64,000 bases of DNA from Mycobacterium sp. 1164985.4 (GTDB taxonomy: Bacteria; Actinomycetota; Actinomycetes; Mycobacteriales; Mycobacteriaceae), in contig NZ_LZMD01000061.1 of assembly GCF_001668575.1 (NCBI RefSeq), forward strand, positions 119,403 through 183,402. The letters run 5' to 3'. The notes below the pieces were generated by a model that searched no databases, was not told where the DNA came from, and saw nothing but the letters and a program-made list of their open reading frames with translations. The position numbers were made by a program, and so were the translations under genes. Each line of letters opens with the position of its first letter. Position 1 is the stretch's first letter. Below are positions 53,636 through 64,000 of this stretch, one piece after another.

Positions 53636-54568
53636 TCACTTCACGGTCGGCAGGTCGGGGCTCGACACGTCGTAGGTCTTGCCCGGCTGAGTGAGCAGAG
53701 CGCCGAGCTTGAGCGCCTTCTCCTCGGTCCGGTCGGTGGTCCCCCACACCACCTGTCGACCGTCGGAGAGCTGCAGGGTGATGGCCGCGACCGAGGGCGC
53801 CGCGATGCGCGCGACCTGCTCGGCGACCTCCGGGCGCAACGACGTCATCACCTGAAGCGCCGCCTTGGTCGGCTCATCGTTGGGACCGGGATTGTCGGTG
53901 TCGATGTATGGCACGCCCGGCGGCGGCACCCCGACGGCGAAGTCGACGCCGTCGCGGTCGAACAGATGCGGCCCGTCGGGATAGTCCTTGACCACCACCG
54001 GTACCCGCTCGACGACGGTGATCCGCAGTGTCGACGGGTACTGACGCTGGACGCGCGCGCTGGCGATCCGCCGGATCGCGGCCACCCGTTCGGCCACGCT
54101 GTCGGTGTTGACCTGCAGCAGCGGCGTGCCGGGCGCGACGGCGGCCGCCGCGACGACCTCCTCCTGCGTCACCGCACCCACGCCGGTGACCACGGTGTTG
54201 CGCACCGCCATGACCGGCGTGAAGTACAGCAGCAGCCCGAGCCCGACGACGATGACACTGATCAATGCCGACCACATCAGCACCTTCAGGCCGCGTACCG
54301 TTCCGCGCCGCAGCTTTCTGCCGTCTCCCGGAGGCTTGCCCATCACCCGCCGCTTGGCTTCCCTGCGTGCCTGCTCGATCGCCATTGCCCGGGCCTGGGC
54401 GGCGCGGCGCTCCTCACGTTCCCGGCGCGCCCGTCGCCGCGGCCCCTCGAAATCCGGTGCGGCGGCGGATGTCTCGCCGGCCTGCGGCGTCTCCTCGGCC
54501 GACGGTTCGGCAGGGTCCGGGGACTCCTGTGCCTCCTCGGCCGCGTTGGGGTCGATCGGACCGGTCAT
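53636..54568 (-). CDS. ftsQ: FtsQ, division protein
   Basis: 310 residues. A long basic cytoplasmic N-terminal region ([15 protein letters not shown]), one membrane segment ([20 protein letters not shown]), then the periplasmic POTRA domain ([20 protein letters not shown]) and the beta domain. Start overlaps the murC stop. 197 bases separate it from ftsZ. Confidence 0.95.
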   Translation of the reverse strand: MTGPIDPNAAEEAQESPDPAEPSAEETPQAGETSAAAPDFEGPRRRARREREERRAAQARAMAIEQARREAKRRVMGKPPGDGRKLRRGTVRGLKVLMWSALISVIVVGLGLLLYFTPVMAVRNTVVTGVGAVTQEEVVAAAAVAPGTPLLQVNTDSVAERVAAIRRIASARVQRQYPSTLRITVVERVPVVVKDYPDGPHLFDRDGVDFAVGVPPPGVPYIDTDNPGPNDEPTKAALQVMTSLRPEVAEQVARIAAPSVAAITLQLSDGRQVVWGTTDRTEEKALKLGALLTQPGKTYDVSSPDLPTVK

Positions 54569-56010
54569 CGCGACCCCGGTGTGCTCCGGTTGGCCTTGAT
54601 ACGCAACGCGGTGAGAATCTCCGGGCCGAGCATCGTGACATCACCCGCACCCATCGTCACCACGACATCACCCGGCGCGGCGGCCTCGGCTACCCGCGCC
54701 GCCACCGCGGAGAAGTCGGGCACATAGGTTCCGGGCACGCTGATGTGCTCGACGATGCTGGCGCCGCTGACCCCGGCGATCGGCTGTTCGCGGGCGGCGT
54801 AGACGTCGAGCACGAAGGCCTCGTCGGCGCCGTCGAGAGCCTGGCCGAACTCGCGAGCGAATGTCTGTGTGCGCGAATACAAATGAGGTTGAAAGACGAC
54901 GATCGACCGGCCGCCGGCCTGTTCGGTGACGGTGCGCAGCGCGCTCAGCGTCGCCCGCACCTCGGTCGGGTGGTGCGCGTAGTCGTCGAAGACCCGCACG
55001 CCATTGGCCTCACCGACCAGCTCGAAGCGACGGCGCACGCCCTCGAATCCGGCCAGCCCGTCGAGCACGGCGTCGATCGGCGCGCCGGCCTCGATGGCCG
55101 CCAGCACCGCGCCGATCGCGTTGAGCGCCATGTGTCGTCCGGGTACCGCCAGGCGCATCACGCGTGGGTGCGATTCGTCGGCGAACTGGATGTGCGCCAC
55201 CGCGCCGGTGTCATGCTGCTCCCAGCTCAACAGGGTGCCCTGCAGCGGGAGGCTCGGGTCGCTGCCGTAGCGCAGCACCCGGATGCCCAGCTCGGCGGTG
55301 CGCTCAGCGAGCGCCGCGGCGCCGGGGTCGTCGGTGCAGACCACCAGCGCGCCACCGGGTTTGAGCCGTTCGACGAAATCGTCGAAAACGGCTCCGTAGG
55401 CCTCGGCGCTACCGAAGAAGTCGAGATGGTCGGCCTCGATGTTCGTCACCACCGCGACGTCGGGGTGGTACTCCAGCAGCGAGCCGTCGCTCTCGTCGGC
55501 CTCGGCCACGAAGCAGTCACCGCTGCCGTTGTGCGCGTTGGTGCCCGCCTCCCCGAGATCGCCGCCCACCGCGAACGACGGGTCGAAACCGCAGTGCTGC
55601 AACGCCACTATCAACATCGAGGTGGTCGTGGTCTTTCCGTGCGTCCCGGTCACCATCAGCGTGGTGTGGCCGGCCATCAGCTTGGCCAGGACCACCGGCC
55701 GCAGAATCACCGGGATGCCGCGTCGACGCGCCTCGACCAGTTCGGGGTTCGTCTTGGGGATGGCGGCGTGGGTGGTGACGACGGCCGTCGGCCCGCCCGG
55801 CAGCAGGTCCAGCGAGGAGGCGTCATGACCGATCCGGATGGCGGCGCCGCGGGCCCGCAACGCGGCCACCGCCCGCGACTCCTTGGCATCCGAACCCGAT
55901 ACCAGCCCGCCACGGTCCAGCAGGATGCGTGCGATACCCGACATGCCGGCACCCCCGATGCCGACCATGTGCACGCGCTGCAACTCCTCGGGTAACGACT
56001 TCGGTTTCAC
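54565..56010 (-). CDS. murC: MurC, UDP-MurNAc--L-alanine ligase
   Basis: 481 residues. N-terminal UDP-binding [21 protein letters not shown] loop [23 protein letters not shown] in the C-terminal domain. Adds L-alanine to UDP-MurNAc in cytoplasmic peptidoglycan synthesis. Overlaps both murG and ftsQ. Confidence 0.97.
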   Translation of the reverse strand: MKPKSLPEELQRVHMVGIGGAGMSGIARILLDRGGLVSGSDAKESRAVAALRARGAAIRIGHDASSLDLLPGGPTAVVTTHAAIPKTNPELVEARRRGIPVILRPVVLAKLMAGHTTLMVTGTHGKTTTTSMLIVALQHCGFDPSFAVGGDLGEAGTNAHNGSGDCFVAEADESDGSLLEYHPDVAVVTNIEADHLDFFGSAEAYGAVFDDFVERLKPGGALVVCTDDPGAAALAERTAELGIRVLRYGSDPSLPLQGTLLSWEQHDTGAVAHIQFADESHPRVMRLAVPGRHMALNAIGAVLAAIEAGAPIDAVLDGLAGFEGVRRRFELVGEANGVRVFDDYAHHPTEVRATLSALRTVTEQAGGRSIVVFQPHLYSRTQTFAREFGQALDGADEAFVLDVYAAREQPIAGVSGASIVEHISVPGTYVPDFSAVAARVAEAAAPGDVVVTMGAGDVTMLGPEILTALRIKANRSTPGSR

Positions 56011-57173
56011 CGCAGCCTCTTTCGGCTCTCGGCGTGCGCGACTTCCAACGCGATCTCGGCGACCCGTCTGGCCGCGTCGCGGTGCCCGGCCAGCGCAGCG
56101 GCCGCCGTCATGGTCTGCAACCGGCCGGTGTCGGTGAGCAGATCGACGACGGTCTCGGCGACGAAGGCCGGCGACAGGTCGGCGTCGTCGACCATCAGCG
56201 CGCCCCCGGCGTTGACCACCGGCAGCGCGTTGAGTCGTTGTTCGCCGTTGCCGATCGGCAGCGGGACGTACACCGCGGGCAGCCCGACCGCGGTCAGTTC
56301 GGCGACCGTCATCGCCCCGGAGCGGCAGATCGCCACGTCGGCGGCGGCGTAGGCGAGGTCCATCCGGTTCAGGTACGGGACGGGAACGTACGGCGGGTCA
56401 CCGTCGGCCGGCTCGCGCAACTCGAGGGTGTTCTTGGGACCGTGCGCGTGCAGCACCGAGATACCGGCCGCGGCAAGATCTTTGGCGGCCCCCGAGACCG
56501 CTCGGTTCAGCGACTGCGCCCCCTGCGATCCGCCGAACACCAACAGCACGCGGGCCTCGGGCGCGAAACCGAAGTGGGCACGGGCCTCGTCACGCAGGGC
56601 CATGCGGTCCAGCGACGTGATCGCCGCACGCACCGGCACGCCGACCACCTCGGCCGGCCTGCCGAGTCCGGGGTCGGCGACGGCCGACAGCACGCGGAGC
56701 GCCGAGCGGGCGCCGACCCGGTTGGCCCAGCCCGCGCTCGCGTTCGCCTCGTGCACCACCACCGGCACCCGTCGGCTGCGGCGCACACTGCGCGCGGCCA
56801 GGTAGGCGGGCAGCGCGACGTAACCACCGAAGCCGATCACGACGTCGGCACCGACCTCGTCGAGCACCGTCCGGGTCTGCCGCACCGCCCGCCGCACCCG
56901 CAGGGGCAGCCGCAGCAGGTCTCCGGAGAGTTTCCTGGGCAGCGGCACCGGCGTGATGAGCTGGAGGTGGTATCCGCGCTCGGGCACCAGCCGGGTCTCC
57001 AGCCCGCGCTCGGTACCGAGCGCGGTGATCCGCACGTCAGGGACGAGGTCGGTCAGCGCGTCGGCCACCGCCATCGCCGGTTCGACGTGTCCCGCGGTGC
57101 CGCCGCCCGCGAGGACCACGGAGACTCCCCGGTCGTCCCCCGGCCGCCGAGGGACGGAACCCGTGTCGTTCAC
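56007..57173 (-). CDS. murG: MurG, lipid II GlcNAc transferase
   Basis: 388 residues. [18 protein letters not shown] near the N-terminus and [15 protein letters not shown], with GAMTVAEL in the C-terminal nucleotide-binding domain. Converts lipid I to lipid II on the inner membrane face. Overlaps ftsW and murC stops/starts. Confidence 0.97.
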   Translation of the reverse strand: MNDTGSVPRRPGDDRGVSVVLAGGGTAGHVEPAMAVADALTDLVPDVRITALGTERGLETRLVPERGYHLQLITPVPLPRKLSGDLLRLPLRVRRAVRQTRTVLDEVGADVVIGFGGYVALPAYLAARSVRRSRRVPVVVHEANASAGWANRVGARSALRVLSAVADPGLGRPAEVVGVPVRAAITSLDRMALRDEARAHFGFAPEARVLLVFGGSQGAQSLNRAVSGAAKDLAAAGISVLHAHGPKNTLELREPADGDPPYVPVPYLNRMDLAYAAADVAICRSGAMTVAELTAVGLPAVYVPLPIGNGEQRLNALPVVNAGGALMVDDADLSPAFVAETVVDLLTDTGRLQTMTAAAALAGHRDAARRVAEIALEVAHAESRKRLR

Positions 57174-58684
57174 CCGTAACGCTGACCTTCCAGTGCGCGC
57201 CGGCGGCTTTTCTCCGCGCGGCCGCCTCCATGATGCCTTGCCGCCCGGACGGGCTTACCGGCCGTCTGGCGTTTGCGTGCGGGCTTGGGCGCCTGCTTCG
57301 CCGCCGGCTTGGGAGCCCGGGCGCGCTTGGCCTTGCCGGGTTTGCCCAAGCGTTCGGCGCCGCGCCTGCCGAGCCGCTCCCTGGCCACCTCGATCCGCGG
57401 CGGCACATACGCTGCCGGCAGCGGCAGCCGCAGCAGGCTGTTGACCCTGTCCTCGCGCCCGGCCCGCAGCGCCGCGACCGCCTCCGGTTCGTGGCGCGCC
57501 GCGCTCGCCATGATGCCGATCATCAGAAGCGTTGTCGCCGTTGAGGTTCCACCGGCCGAGATGAGCGGCAGCTGCAGCCCGGTCACGGGCAACAGGCCCA
57601 CCACGTAGCCGACGTTGATGAACACCTGGCCCATGATCCACAGCGTCGCGGTGGCGGTGAGCAGGCGCAGGAACGGATCGGCCGAACGCCGGGCGATTCG
57701 CATGCCGGTGTAGGCGAACAGCCCGAACAGGCACAGCAGTCCGCCTGCGCCGATGAAGCCGAGCTCCTCGCCGATGATCGCGAAGATGAAGTCGTTGTGC
57801 GCGTTGGGCAGGTAGTTCCACTTGGCCGCGCCCTGGCCGAGACCGTCGCCGAACACGCCGCCGTTGGCCAGCGCAAACCGGGCCTGCCGGGCCTGATAGC
57901 CCGACCCCTGCGTATCGGCGGCGGGGTTCAGCCAGGACTGCACCCTCGCGGACCGGTAGCCCTCGGCCATCGCCAGCACCGCGGCCGACACCACGACCAT
58001 GAACAGCGAGGACAGGAACACCCGCAGCGGCAGGCCGGCATACCACAGCAGGCCCAGCAGGATGATGCCCAGCGACACCGTCTGCCCCAGGTCGGGCTGG
58101 GCGACGATGAGCGCCAGCGCGACGAAGGCCGCGGGCACCAGCGGGATCAGCATCTCGCGCAGCGTGGCCTGCTCCATGCGGCGCGCGGCCAGCAGATGCG
58201 CGCCCCAGATGGCGAAGGCGATCTTGGCCAGCTCGGAGGGTTGCATCGAGAATCCGGCGATCACGAACCAGCCGCGGGAACCGTTGGACACGGTGCCGAT
58301 TCCCGGGATCAGCACCAGAATCAGCAGCACGGTCGTCAGCGCAAAGCTCGAGAACGCCATGCGCCGCATCAGCTGCACCGGGATCCGCATCGCGAGGTAG
58401 AACCCGAACAGCCCGATGACCGTCCACAGCACCTGCTTGCCGAACACGGCCCACGGCGAGCCGTCCTGGTCGTACGAGTACACCCCCGACGCCGAGAGCA
58501 CCATCGTCAAGCCGAGGGTGGTCAGCAGCGCCGCCACCGCGATGATCAGGTGGAACGACGTCATCGGGCGTCCCAGCCACGCCCCGACCCGAGTCCGGGG
58601 CCCGACGCCCGCGGACACCGGTTCGGCCGGTTTGTCTTCGGCGCCCGTCCTGCGGAGCCGCAGCCGGGTCAGGATGGTCGTCAT
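57170..58684 (-). CDS. ftsW: FtsW, SEDS-family division glycosyltransferase
   Basis: 504 residues with about ten membrane segments, the SEDS signature ([40 protein letters not shown]), and a long Lys/Arg/Ala-rich C-terminal tail. Polymerises lipid II at the septum with its PBP partner. Starts 6 bases after murD. Confidence 0.96.
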   Translation of the reverse strand: MTTILTRLRLRRTGAEDKPAEPVSAGVGPRTRVGAWLGRPMTSFHLIIAVAALLTTLGLTMVLSASGVYSYDQDGSPWAVFGKQVLWTVIGLFGFYLAMRIPVQLMRRMAFSSFALTTVLLILVLIPGIGTVSNGSRGWFVIAGFSMQPSELAKIAFAIWGAHLLAARRMEQATLREMLIPLVPAAFVALALIVAQPDLGQTVSLGIILLGLLWYAGLPLRVFLSSLFMVVVSAAVLAMAEGYRSARVQSWLNPAADTQGSGYQARQARFALANGGVFGDGLGQGAAKWNYLPNAHNDFIFAIIGEELGFIGAGGLLCLFGLFAYTGMRIARRSADPFLRLLTATATLWIMGQVFINVGYVVGLLPVTGLQLPLISAGGTSTATTLLMIGIMASAARHEPEAVAALRAGREDRVNSLLRLPLPAAYVPPRIEVARERLGRRGAERLGKPGKAKRARAPKPAAKQAPKPARKRQTAGKPVRAARHHGGGRAEKSRRRALEGQRYG

Positions 58685-58690
58685 CGGCGG

Positions 58691-60166
58691 CTACCGGGTC
58701 AGGGCGCGCACGGCATCGGCGAACGCGTCGCCGCGGTGGCTGTAGCCGCTGAACTGGTCGAAGGAGGCACCCGCCGGTGCCAGCAACACCGTGTCGCCGG
58801 ACCGAGCGAGGTCGCGGGCGGCGCCGACCACTGCGGCCATGATCGCGTCGCCGGAGGGCTGGCCTTCGAGTCTGATCACACTAGTAGCAGCACTAACATC
58901 CGACCCATTTGTCCCTTGCACCCCAAAATCCTCCCCCGTCACAACCTCGATGACGGGGACATCCGGGGCGTGTCGCGCCAACGCCTCGGCGATCAGCGCC
59001 CGGTCCCGGCCGATCAACACGGCGCCGACCAGCCGATTCGCGACCGATACCAGCAGTTCGTCGACCGAGGCGCCCTTGAGCAGGCCGCCGGCCACCCACA
59101 CCACGCGCGGGTAGGCGGCGATCGATGCCTGTGCGGCGTGCGGGTTGGTGGCCTTCGAGTCGTCGACGTAGGCGACCCCATCGACGGTTCCGATGACCTC
59201 GGCGCGGTGCCTGCCCACCTGGAATCCGGCCAGCCCGTCGGCGATCGCCGCCGGCGGCACCTCGACCGCACGGGCCAGCGCCGCGGCGCCCAGCGCGTCG
59301 AGCACCCCGACGGGGCCGGCCACCGGGATCGACGCCGCGTCGGCCAGTGCCCATCCGCCCTCGGGCGGATCGCCGAACGCGTAGTCGAGGAGTGTGCCGC
59401 CGGCCACGCCCAGTTCGCCCGGCGCGGGCTCCGCCAGCCGGAAACCGACACGGGTCGGCGCGGCCGCGGTCTCCAGCAGACCCGCCGCCACCGGATCGTC
59501 GAGCCCGGCAACCGCGACGCGTCCGTTGAGCACGCGGGCCTTGGCGTGGGCATAGGCGGCCATGGAGCCGTGCCAGTCGAGGTGGTCCTCGGCGACGTTG
59601 AGCACGACACCCGCGTCCGGACGCAGCGACGGCGCCCAGTGCAACTGGAAGCTCGACAGCTCGACCGCGAGCAGATCGGACGGCTCGGCGAGCACGTCGA
59701 GCACGGGGTTGCCGATGTTGCCGCACAGCACCGCCCGTCGTCCCGCGGCGACCAGCATGGCGTGCAGCATCGACGTGGTCGTGGTCTTGCCGTTGGTCCC
59801 GGTCACGACCAGCCAGCGCCGCGGCGGCCCGAACCAGCCCGCCTGGTCCAGCCGCCAGGCCAATTCGACATCGCCCCAGATCGGGACGCCCGCGGCCGCC
59901 GCCGCGCCCAGCACCGGCGTGGTCGGGGCGAACCCCGGGCTGGTGACGACGAGCGCGTACTCGCCGATGGTGGCCTCGGCTTCGGCGGTGGTGACCACCT
60001 TCGCGGGCGTGATCAGCCGTTGCAGGGCCAGCGGGTCGTCGTCGCAGATCGTCAGCCGCACGCCGGTGGGCTCGAGCACGGCGCTGACCGAGCGGCCGGT
60101 GAGGCCCGCGCCGGTCACCAGCACCCGCGCCCCCGGTAGCAGCGGCTCGACGGTCATGTCAGGCAC
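58691..60166 (-). CDS. murD: MurD, UDP-MurNAc-L-Ala--D-Glu ligase
   Basis: 491 residues from a GTG at 60166 (an ATG at 60157, one base after the mraY stop, is an alternative). ATP loop [26 protein letters not shown]. Adds D-glutamate. A loop near 58871-58936 uses rare, A/T-rich codons unlike the rest of the gene. Confidence 0.96.
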   Translation of the reverse strand: MPDMTVEPLLPGARVLVTGAGLTGRSVSAVLEPTGVRLTICDDDPLALQRLITPAKVVTTAEAEATIGEYALVVTSPGFAPTTPVLGAAAAAGVPIWGDVELAWRLDQAGWFGPPRRWLVVTGTNGKTTTTSMLHAMLVAAGRRAVLCGNIGNPVLDVLAEPSDLLAVELSSFQLHWAPSLRPDAGVVLNVAEDHLDWHGSMAAYAHAKARVLNGRVAVAGLDDPVAAGLLETAAAPTRVGFRLAEPAPGELGVAGGTLLDYAFGDPPEGGWALADAASIPVAGPVGVLDALGAAALARAVEVPPAAIADGLAGFQVGRHRAEVIGTVDGVAYVDDSKATNPHAAQASIAAYPRVVWVAGGLLKGASVDELLVSVANRLVGAVLIGRDRALIAEALARHAPDVPVIEVVTGEDFGVQGTNGSDVSAATSVIRLEGQPSGDAIMAAVVGAARDLARSGDTVLLAPAGASFDQFSGYSHRGDAFADAVRALTR

Positions 60167-61238
60167 CGACGGTGGTCAGCCACTCGCTGTAGAACAACGC
60201 GACGCCGAGCCCGCAGGCGATCGCGGTGAGCAACCAGAACCGGATGATCACCGTCGTCTCCGCCCACCCCACCAGCTCGAAATGGTGGTGGAACGGCGCC
60301 ATCCGGAAGACCCTGCGGCCGGTGGTCCGGAACGCGAGGATCTGCACGACGACCGAGACGACCTCGGCGACGAACAGGGCGCCGAGCACGACGGCCAGCA
60401 TCTCGGTGCGGCTGGCCACCGAGAGCCCGGCGATGATGCCGCCGAGGGCCAGCGAGCCCGTGTCGCCCATGAAGATCTTCGCCGGCGCGGCGTTCCACCA
60501 CAGGAAACCGATGCAGGCGCCCGCGGTGGCCGCGGCGATGATCGCCAGGTCGAGCGGATCGCGCACGTTGTAGCAGCCGAGGCCCGGGCTGGTGGCGCAG
60601 GCGTTGCGGAACTGCCAGAACGTGATCAGCACGTACGCCGCACACACCATCGCCATAGCGCCTGCGGCCAGCCCGTCGAGCCCGTCGGTGAAGTTCACCG
60701 CGTTCGACCAGGCGCTGACCACCACGATGCAGAACAGCACGAACAGCACGGGCGGCAGTGTGACCGTAGCGATCTCGCGTACATAGGACAGTTCGGCGCT
60801 GCCGGGCGTCAGCCCGTCGGCGTTGCGGAACTGCAGGGCGAGCACGCCGAAGATCACCGCGGCGGCCAGGATGCCCACGGTCTTGGCCGTCTTGTTCAAC
60901 CCGAGGTTGCGCGAGCGCCGGATCTTGATCAGGTCGTCGACGAACCCGACGACGCCGAGCGCGCTGGCCAGAAACAGCACGAGTAGGCCGGACGCCGACG
61001 GTCCGCGGCCGTCGATCACGACCCCGACGAGGTGCGTGCCCAGGTAACTGGCCCAGATGCCGGCGACGATCGCCACCCCGCCCATCGACGGCGTGCCGCG
61101 TTTCTTGGCGTGCGTGGGCGGCCCGTCCTCGCGGATCTCATGGCCGAAGCCTTGGCGGGTGAACAGGCGGATCAGTACCGGAGTGAGCAGGATCGAGACC
61201 GTCAGCGCGATGCCGACGGCGATGAGGATCTGCCTCAT
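60159..61238 (-). CDS. mraY: MraY, phospho-MurNAc-pentapeptide transferase
   Basis: 359 residues, about ten membrane segments. Motifs: [44 protein letters not shown] and [10 protein letters not shown] with the catalytic aspartates. Makes lipid I from UDP-MurNAc-pentapeptide and decaprenyl phosphate. Overlaps the murF stop and murD start. Confidence 0.97.
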   Translation of the reverse strand: MRQILIAVGIALTVSILLTPVLIRLFTRQGFGHEIREDGPPTHAKKRGTPSMGGVAIVAGIWASYLGTHLVGVVIDGRGPSASGLLVLFLASALGVVGFVDDLIKIRRSRNLGLNKTAKTVGILAAAVIFGVLALQFRNADGLTPGSAELSYVREIATVTLPPVLFVLFCIVVVSAWSNAVNFTDGLDGLAAGAMAMVCAAYVLITFWQFRNACATSPGLGCYNVRDPLDLAIIAAATAGACIGFLWWNAAPAKIFMGDTGSLALGGIIAGLSVASRTEMLAVVLGALFVAEVVSVVVQILAFRTTGRRVFRMAPFHHHFELVGWAETTVIIRFWLLTAIACGLGVALFYSEWLTTVGA

Positions 61239-62773
61239 GCGTGCGGGTCCCGGGTTTCGGCGGGTCCGATATCGAGCAGGGCGTCGGCCAGCGCGCCGAG
61301 GCCGGCCGCGTTCGAGGCCTTCACCAGCACCACGTCGGACGGCTGAAGTTCGGCGCGCAGGAGGTCCAGCGCCTCGTCGGCGTCGGCGACCATGGTGGCC
61401 TCAGCACCCCACGATCCCTCCATCACCGCGCCGTGGTGCATGGCGCTCATAGTCCTCCCGGTTCCGACGACGATGAGTCGTGACACATCTAAGCGCACGG
61501 CCAGCCGGCCGATGCGGTCATGCTCGGATATCGCGTCGTCTCCGAGTTCGGCCATCTCGCCGAGCACCGCCCAGCTACGGCGGCCTCCACCTCCCCTGCG
61601 CTCCGCGCGTGGGCCCACGCGGGCAATCCACGCCAGCGCCTTGAGGCCCGCGCTCATCGAGTCCGGGTTGGCGTTGTAGGCGTCGTTGATGACGGTGACG
61701 CCGTCGCTGCGGGTGACGACCTGCATGCGGTTTTTGGACACCGGACCGGCGGTGGCCAGCGCTGCGGCCACCTGCTCGAGGGAGGCGCCGCACTCCAGCG
61801 CGACGGCCGACGCACACAACGCGTTGGACACCTGATGGTCGCCGTGCACGGCCAGCGCGACGTCGACCCGCTCCTCGCCGGCGTGCAGCGTGAACCGCGG
61901 CCTGGCCACCTCGTCGAGCGTGACCGCCTCGGCCCACACGTCCACGTCTCGGCCGCCGGGCTCCCGCGACACGCGCACGATGCGCGCGGCGGTCTTCGCG
62001 GCCATTGCGGCCACCGCACTGTCGTCGACGTTGAGAATCACCGCGCCGTGCACCGGAACCGCTTGTGGCAGTTCGGATTTCGTCTCGGCGATGGCCTCAC
62101 GTGAGCCGAATTCACCGAGGTGCGCGGTGCCGACGTTGAGCACCGCCGCAATGGACGGCGGTGCGATCGCGGCCAGCGCGGCGATGTTTCCGCGATGGCG
62201 GGCCGACATCTCCAGCACCAGAAAGTCGGTGGACCGCGTCGCGCGCAGCACCGTCCACGGGTGGCCGAGCTCGTTGTTGAACGATCCCGGCGGCGCGATC
62301 ACCTCACCGAGTGGGGCCAGCAGCGCGGCCACCAGATCCTTGGTGGAGGTCTTACCCGATGATCCGGTGATACCGATGATCCTCAACCCGCCGGCGACGA
62401 GCTCCGCGGCGACCGCCCCGGCCAGCTTCGCCAGCGCCGCGAGCACGGCCGCGCCGGAGCCGTCGACATCGTGTTCGAGCACCCCGGCCGCGCGGTCGGA
62501 GGTCTGCGGCGTCGGGTCCACGACGATCGCGGGCACCCCGACCGGCCGCGCGGCCAGCACGGCCGCCGCACCGGCCTGCACCGCCGTAGCGGCGAAGTCG
62601 TGTCCATCGGAGCGGGCTCCCGGTAAGGCGAGGAAGAGACCTCCGGGGGTGATGGCCCGCGAGTCGAACTCGACGGTGCCGGTGACCCTGACGGCCGCGG
62701 CGTCGGCCTCGGAGATGTCGGTGAGCCGGCCGCCGACGATCTCGGCGACCTGGGCGAGCGTGTAGTCGATCAT
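61235..62773 (-). CDS. murF: MurF, UDP-MurNAc-tripeptide--D-Ala-D-Ala ligase
   Basis: 512 residues from the ATG at 62773, overlapping the murE stop; longer frames upstream are shadow. ATP loop [29 protein letters not shown], and YNANPDSM in the C-terminal part. An Arg/Gly-rich insertion ([12 protein letters not shown]) lies before the conserved [11 protein letters not shown]. Adds the terminal dipeptide. Confidence 0.96.
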   Translation of the reverse strand: MIDYTLAQVAEIVGGRLTDISEADAAAVRVTGTVEFDSRAITPGGLFLALPGARSDGHDFAATAVQAGAAAVLAARPVGVPAIVVDPTPQTSDRAAGVLEHDVDGSGAAVLAALAKLAGAVAAELVAGGLRIIGITGSSGKTSTKDLVAALLAPLGEVIAPPGSFNNELGHPWTVLRATRSTDFLVLEMSARHRGNIAALAAIAPPSIAAVLNVGTAHLGEFGSREAIAETKSELPQAVPVHGAVILNVDDSAVAAMAAKTAARIVRVSREPGGRDVDVWAEAVTLDEVARPRFTLHAGEERVDVALAVHGDHQVSNALCASAVALECGASLEQVAAALATAGPVSKNRMQVVTRSDGVTVINDAYNANPDSMSAGLKALAWIARVGPRAERRGGGGRRSWAVLGEMAELGDDAISEHDRIGRLAVRLDVSRLIVVGTGRTMSAMHHGAVMEGSWGAEATMVADADEALDLLRAELQPSDVVLVKASNAAGLGALADALLDIGPAETRDPHA

Positions 62774-64000
62774 GACCGGCGTCCCTCGAGGGCGCGCGCC
62801 AGTTCCTCGCGGTCGTCGAAGGGGCGCGTCACCCCGGCGCTGGTCTGACCCGCCTCGTGGCCCTTGCCCGCGACGAGCACCACGTCGCCGGGCCGCGCCC
62901 ATGCCACCGCGTGCTCGATCGCGGCGCGACGGTCACCGACCTCGATGACCTCGGTCTTGCGTTGTTCGCCCACCGCCCCGTCCACGATCGCCGCGCGGAT
63001 CTCGGCCGGGTCCTCGTCGCGCGGATTGTCGTCGGTCACCACCACCAGATCGGCCAGCTCCGCGGCGACGCGGCCCATCGGCCCCCGCTTGCCCGGGTCG
63101 CGGTTGCCGCCCGCACCGAACACGACCGCCAACCGGCCCTCAGTCTGCGCCCGCAGCGTCGACAGCACGGCCTGCAGGGCGCCGGGTTTGTGGGCGTAGT
63201 CGACCACCGCGAGAAAATCCTGCCCGCGGTCGACGGGTTCCATTCGGCCGGGCACCGTCGCGCCGCGCAGCCCCGGCGCGGCCTGCTCGGGTGATACGCC
63301 GACGGCGTCGAGCAGCGCGATCGCGAGCAGGCAGTTGGCCACGTTGTAGCGACCCGGCAACCCGATCCGCAGGCCGTGGTGCACACCCGCCGGGTCCACC
63401 GCGAAGAACTCCTGCGCGTTGCGATCGACGGTGCGGATGTCCTCGATGCGCCAGTCGGCGACGCGACCGGTCGCGCTGACCGTCACCGGATCGCGCGCCA
63501 GCCTGGCCATCTCCCGGCCCGCGTCGTCGTCCACGCACAGCACGGAAAGGTCTGCGCGGTTGCGGGATTCGGGATCGAACAGCCGAGCCTTGGCCTCGAA
63601 GTAGTCCCGCATCGTCGGGTGGAAGTCGAGGTGGTCACGCGACAGGTTGGTGAACCCGCCGACCGCGAAGTGCACGCCGTCGACGCGGCCGAGTGTGAGC
63701 GCGTGGCTCGACACCTCCATCACGACGGTGTCGACGCCCTGCTCGACCATCGCCGCGAGCAGGGCCTGCAGATCCGGCGCCTCGGGTGTGGTGAGGACGC
63801 TGGCCTGATCGCGTCCGTCGATCCGGATTCCGACAGTGCCGATCAGCCCCGCCACCCGCTCGGCCGAACGCAGCCCCGCCTCGGCGAGATAAGTGGTCGT
63901 GGTCTTGCCGGAGGTACCGGTGACCCCGATGACCCGCAGCCGTTCGGACGGCCGTCCGTATACCTCGGCGGCCAGCTCACCGAGCACCGAGCGCGGAGCC
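62770..64000 (-). CDS. murE: MurE, UDP-MurNAc-L-Ala-D-Glu--DAP ligase, 5' end missing
   Basis: About 410 residues visible; the frame runs past 64000, so perhaps the first 100 residues are outside. ATP loop [14 protein letters not shown], and DNPRDEDP, the meso-diaminopimelate recognition motif. Adds DAP to the peptide stem. First visible gene of the dcw operon. Confidence 0.96.
   Translation of the reverse strand, partial: APRSVLGELAAEVYGRPSERLRVIGVTGTSGKTTTTYLAEAGLRSAERVAGLIGTVGIRIDGRDQASVLTTPEAPDLQALLAAMVEQGVDTVVMEVSSHALTLGRVDGVHFAVGGFTNLSRDHLDFHPTMRDYFEAKARLFDPESRNRADLSVLCVDDDAGREMARLARDPVTVSATGRVADWRIEDIRTVDRNAQEFFAVDPAGVHHGLRIGLPGRYNVANCLLAIALLDAVGVSPEQAAPGLRGATVPGRMEPVDRGQDFLAVVDYAHKPGALQAVLSTLRAQTEGRLAVVFGAGGNRDPGKRGPMGRVAAELADLVVVTDDNPRDEDPAEIRAAIVDGAVGEQRKTEVIEVGDRRAAIEHAVAWARPGDVVLVAGKGHEAGQTSAGVTRPFDDREELARALEGRRS

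Noticed and set aside
57797..60139. 780-residue plus-strand open frame
   Set aside because: It is antisense to ftsW and murD, His/Arg/Gly/Gln-rich and without known motifs; a high-G+C shadow.
1..64000. CRISPR arrays, tRNA and rRNA genes
   Set aside because: No regularly spaced repeats and no cloverleaf or rRNA-like stretches were noticed on reading.

Overview
The window looks like chromosomal DNA from a fast-growing environmental mycobacterium (Mycolicibacterium type). It is high in G+C and has many GTG starts and four-base stop/start overlaps. Its right end carries the mycobacterial division and cell-wall (dcw) cluster in the same order as M. tuberculosis Rv2143 to Rv2158c. The DAP-type MurE motif, Wag31, NasN-type nitrate reductase, 13E12-type HNH protein, VapBC and DUF3556 protein all fit. 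I saw no rRNA, tRNA or CRISPR array.

Region 1 (1-31 kb) is accessory and catabolic. It holds an unusual number of regulators (five TetR, one AraC, one PucR/CdaR). Its centrepiece is a CYP153-type alkane hydroxylase operon (ferredoxin, P450, ferredoxin reductase; 13048 down to 10117) under a divergent AraC-type regulator, with candidate ACTTG operators between them. It is followed on the same strand by an SCP2-like protein, an acyl-CoA ligase and a mycofactocin-type (NDMA-dependent) alcohol dehydrogenase. Together these could take a medium-chain alkane to alcohol, aldehyde, acid and acyl-CoA, although the aldehyde step has no obvious dedicated enzyme here. The region also holds diiron ferritin-like proteins, thioesterases, SDRs and a BtrH/DUF4872 protein with a translationally coupled small ORF. 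A second cluster has a PucR regulator, an acyl-CoA ligase, a DUF3556 membrane protein and a phytoene-desaturase-like flavoprotein. Signs of turnover are a frameshifted IS1380-type transposase remnant, a thiolase-like gene with its catalytic core deleted, gene debris, a VapBC module and a 28-bp motif shared by two intergenic regions.

Region 2 (29.8-48 kb) is mixed. It has a zinc metallopeptidase lipoprotein and a nitrate assimilation pair (NarK-type transporter and a 1315-residue nitrate reductase with its own flavodoxin/FAD/NADPH module). It continues with a 13E12-type HNH protein, a cyclase-ATPase-LuxR regulator, two tandem phospholipase D-like paralogues, a glutamine amidotransferase, a TIGR01777 epimerase and a phosphoribosyltransferase.

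Region 3 (48.3-64 kb) is core. On the minus strand, in transcription order, it reads murE (partial), murF, mraY, murD, ftsW, murG, murC, ftsQ, ftsZ, yfiH-type, yggS-type, sepF, yggT-type, wag31 and a small membrane protein. murE to ftsQ are nearly all overlapping. A promoter-like stretch with an inverted repeat lies before ftsZ.
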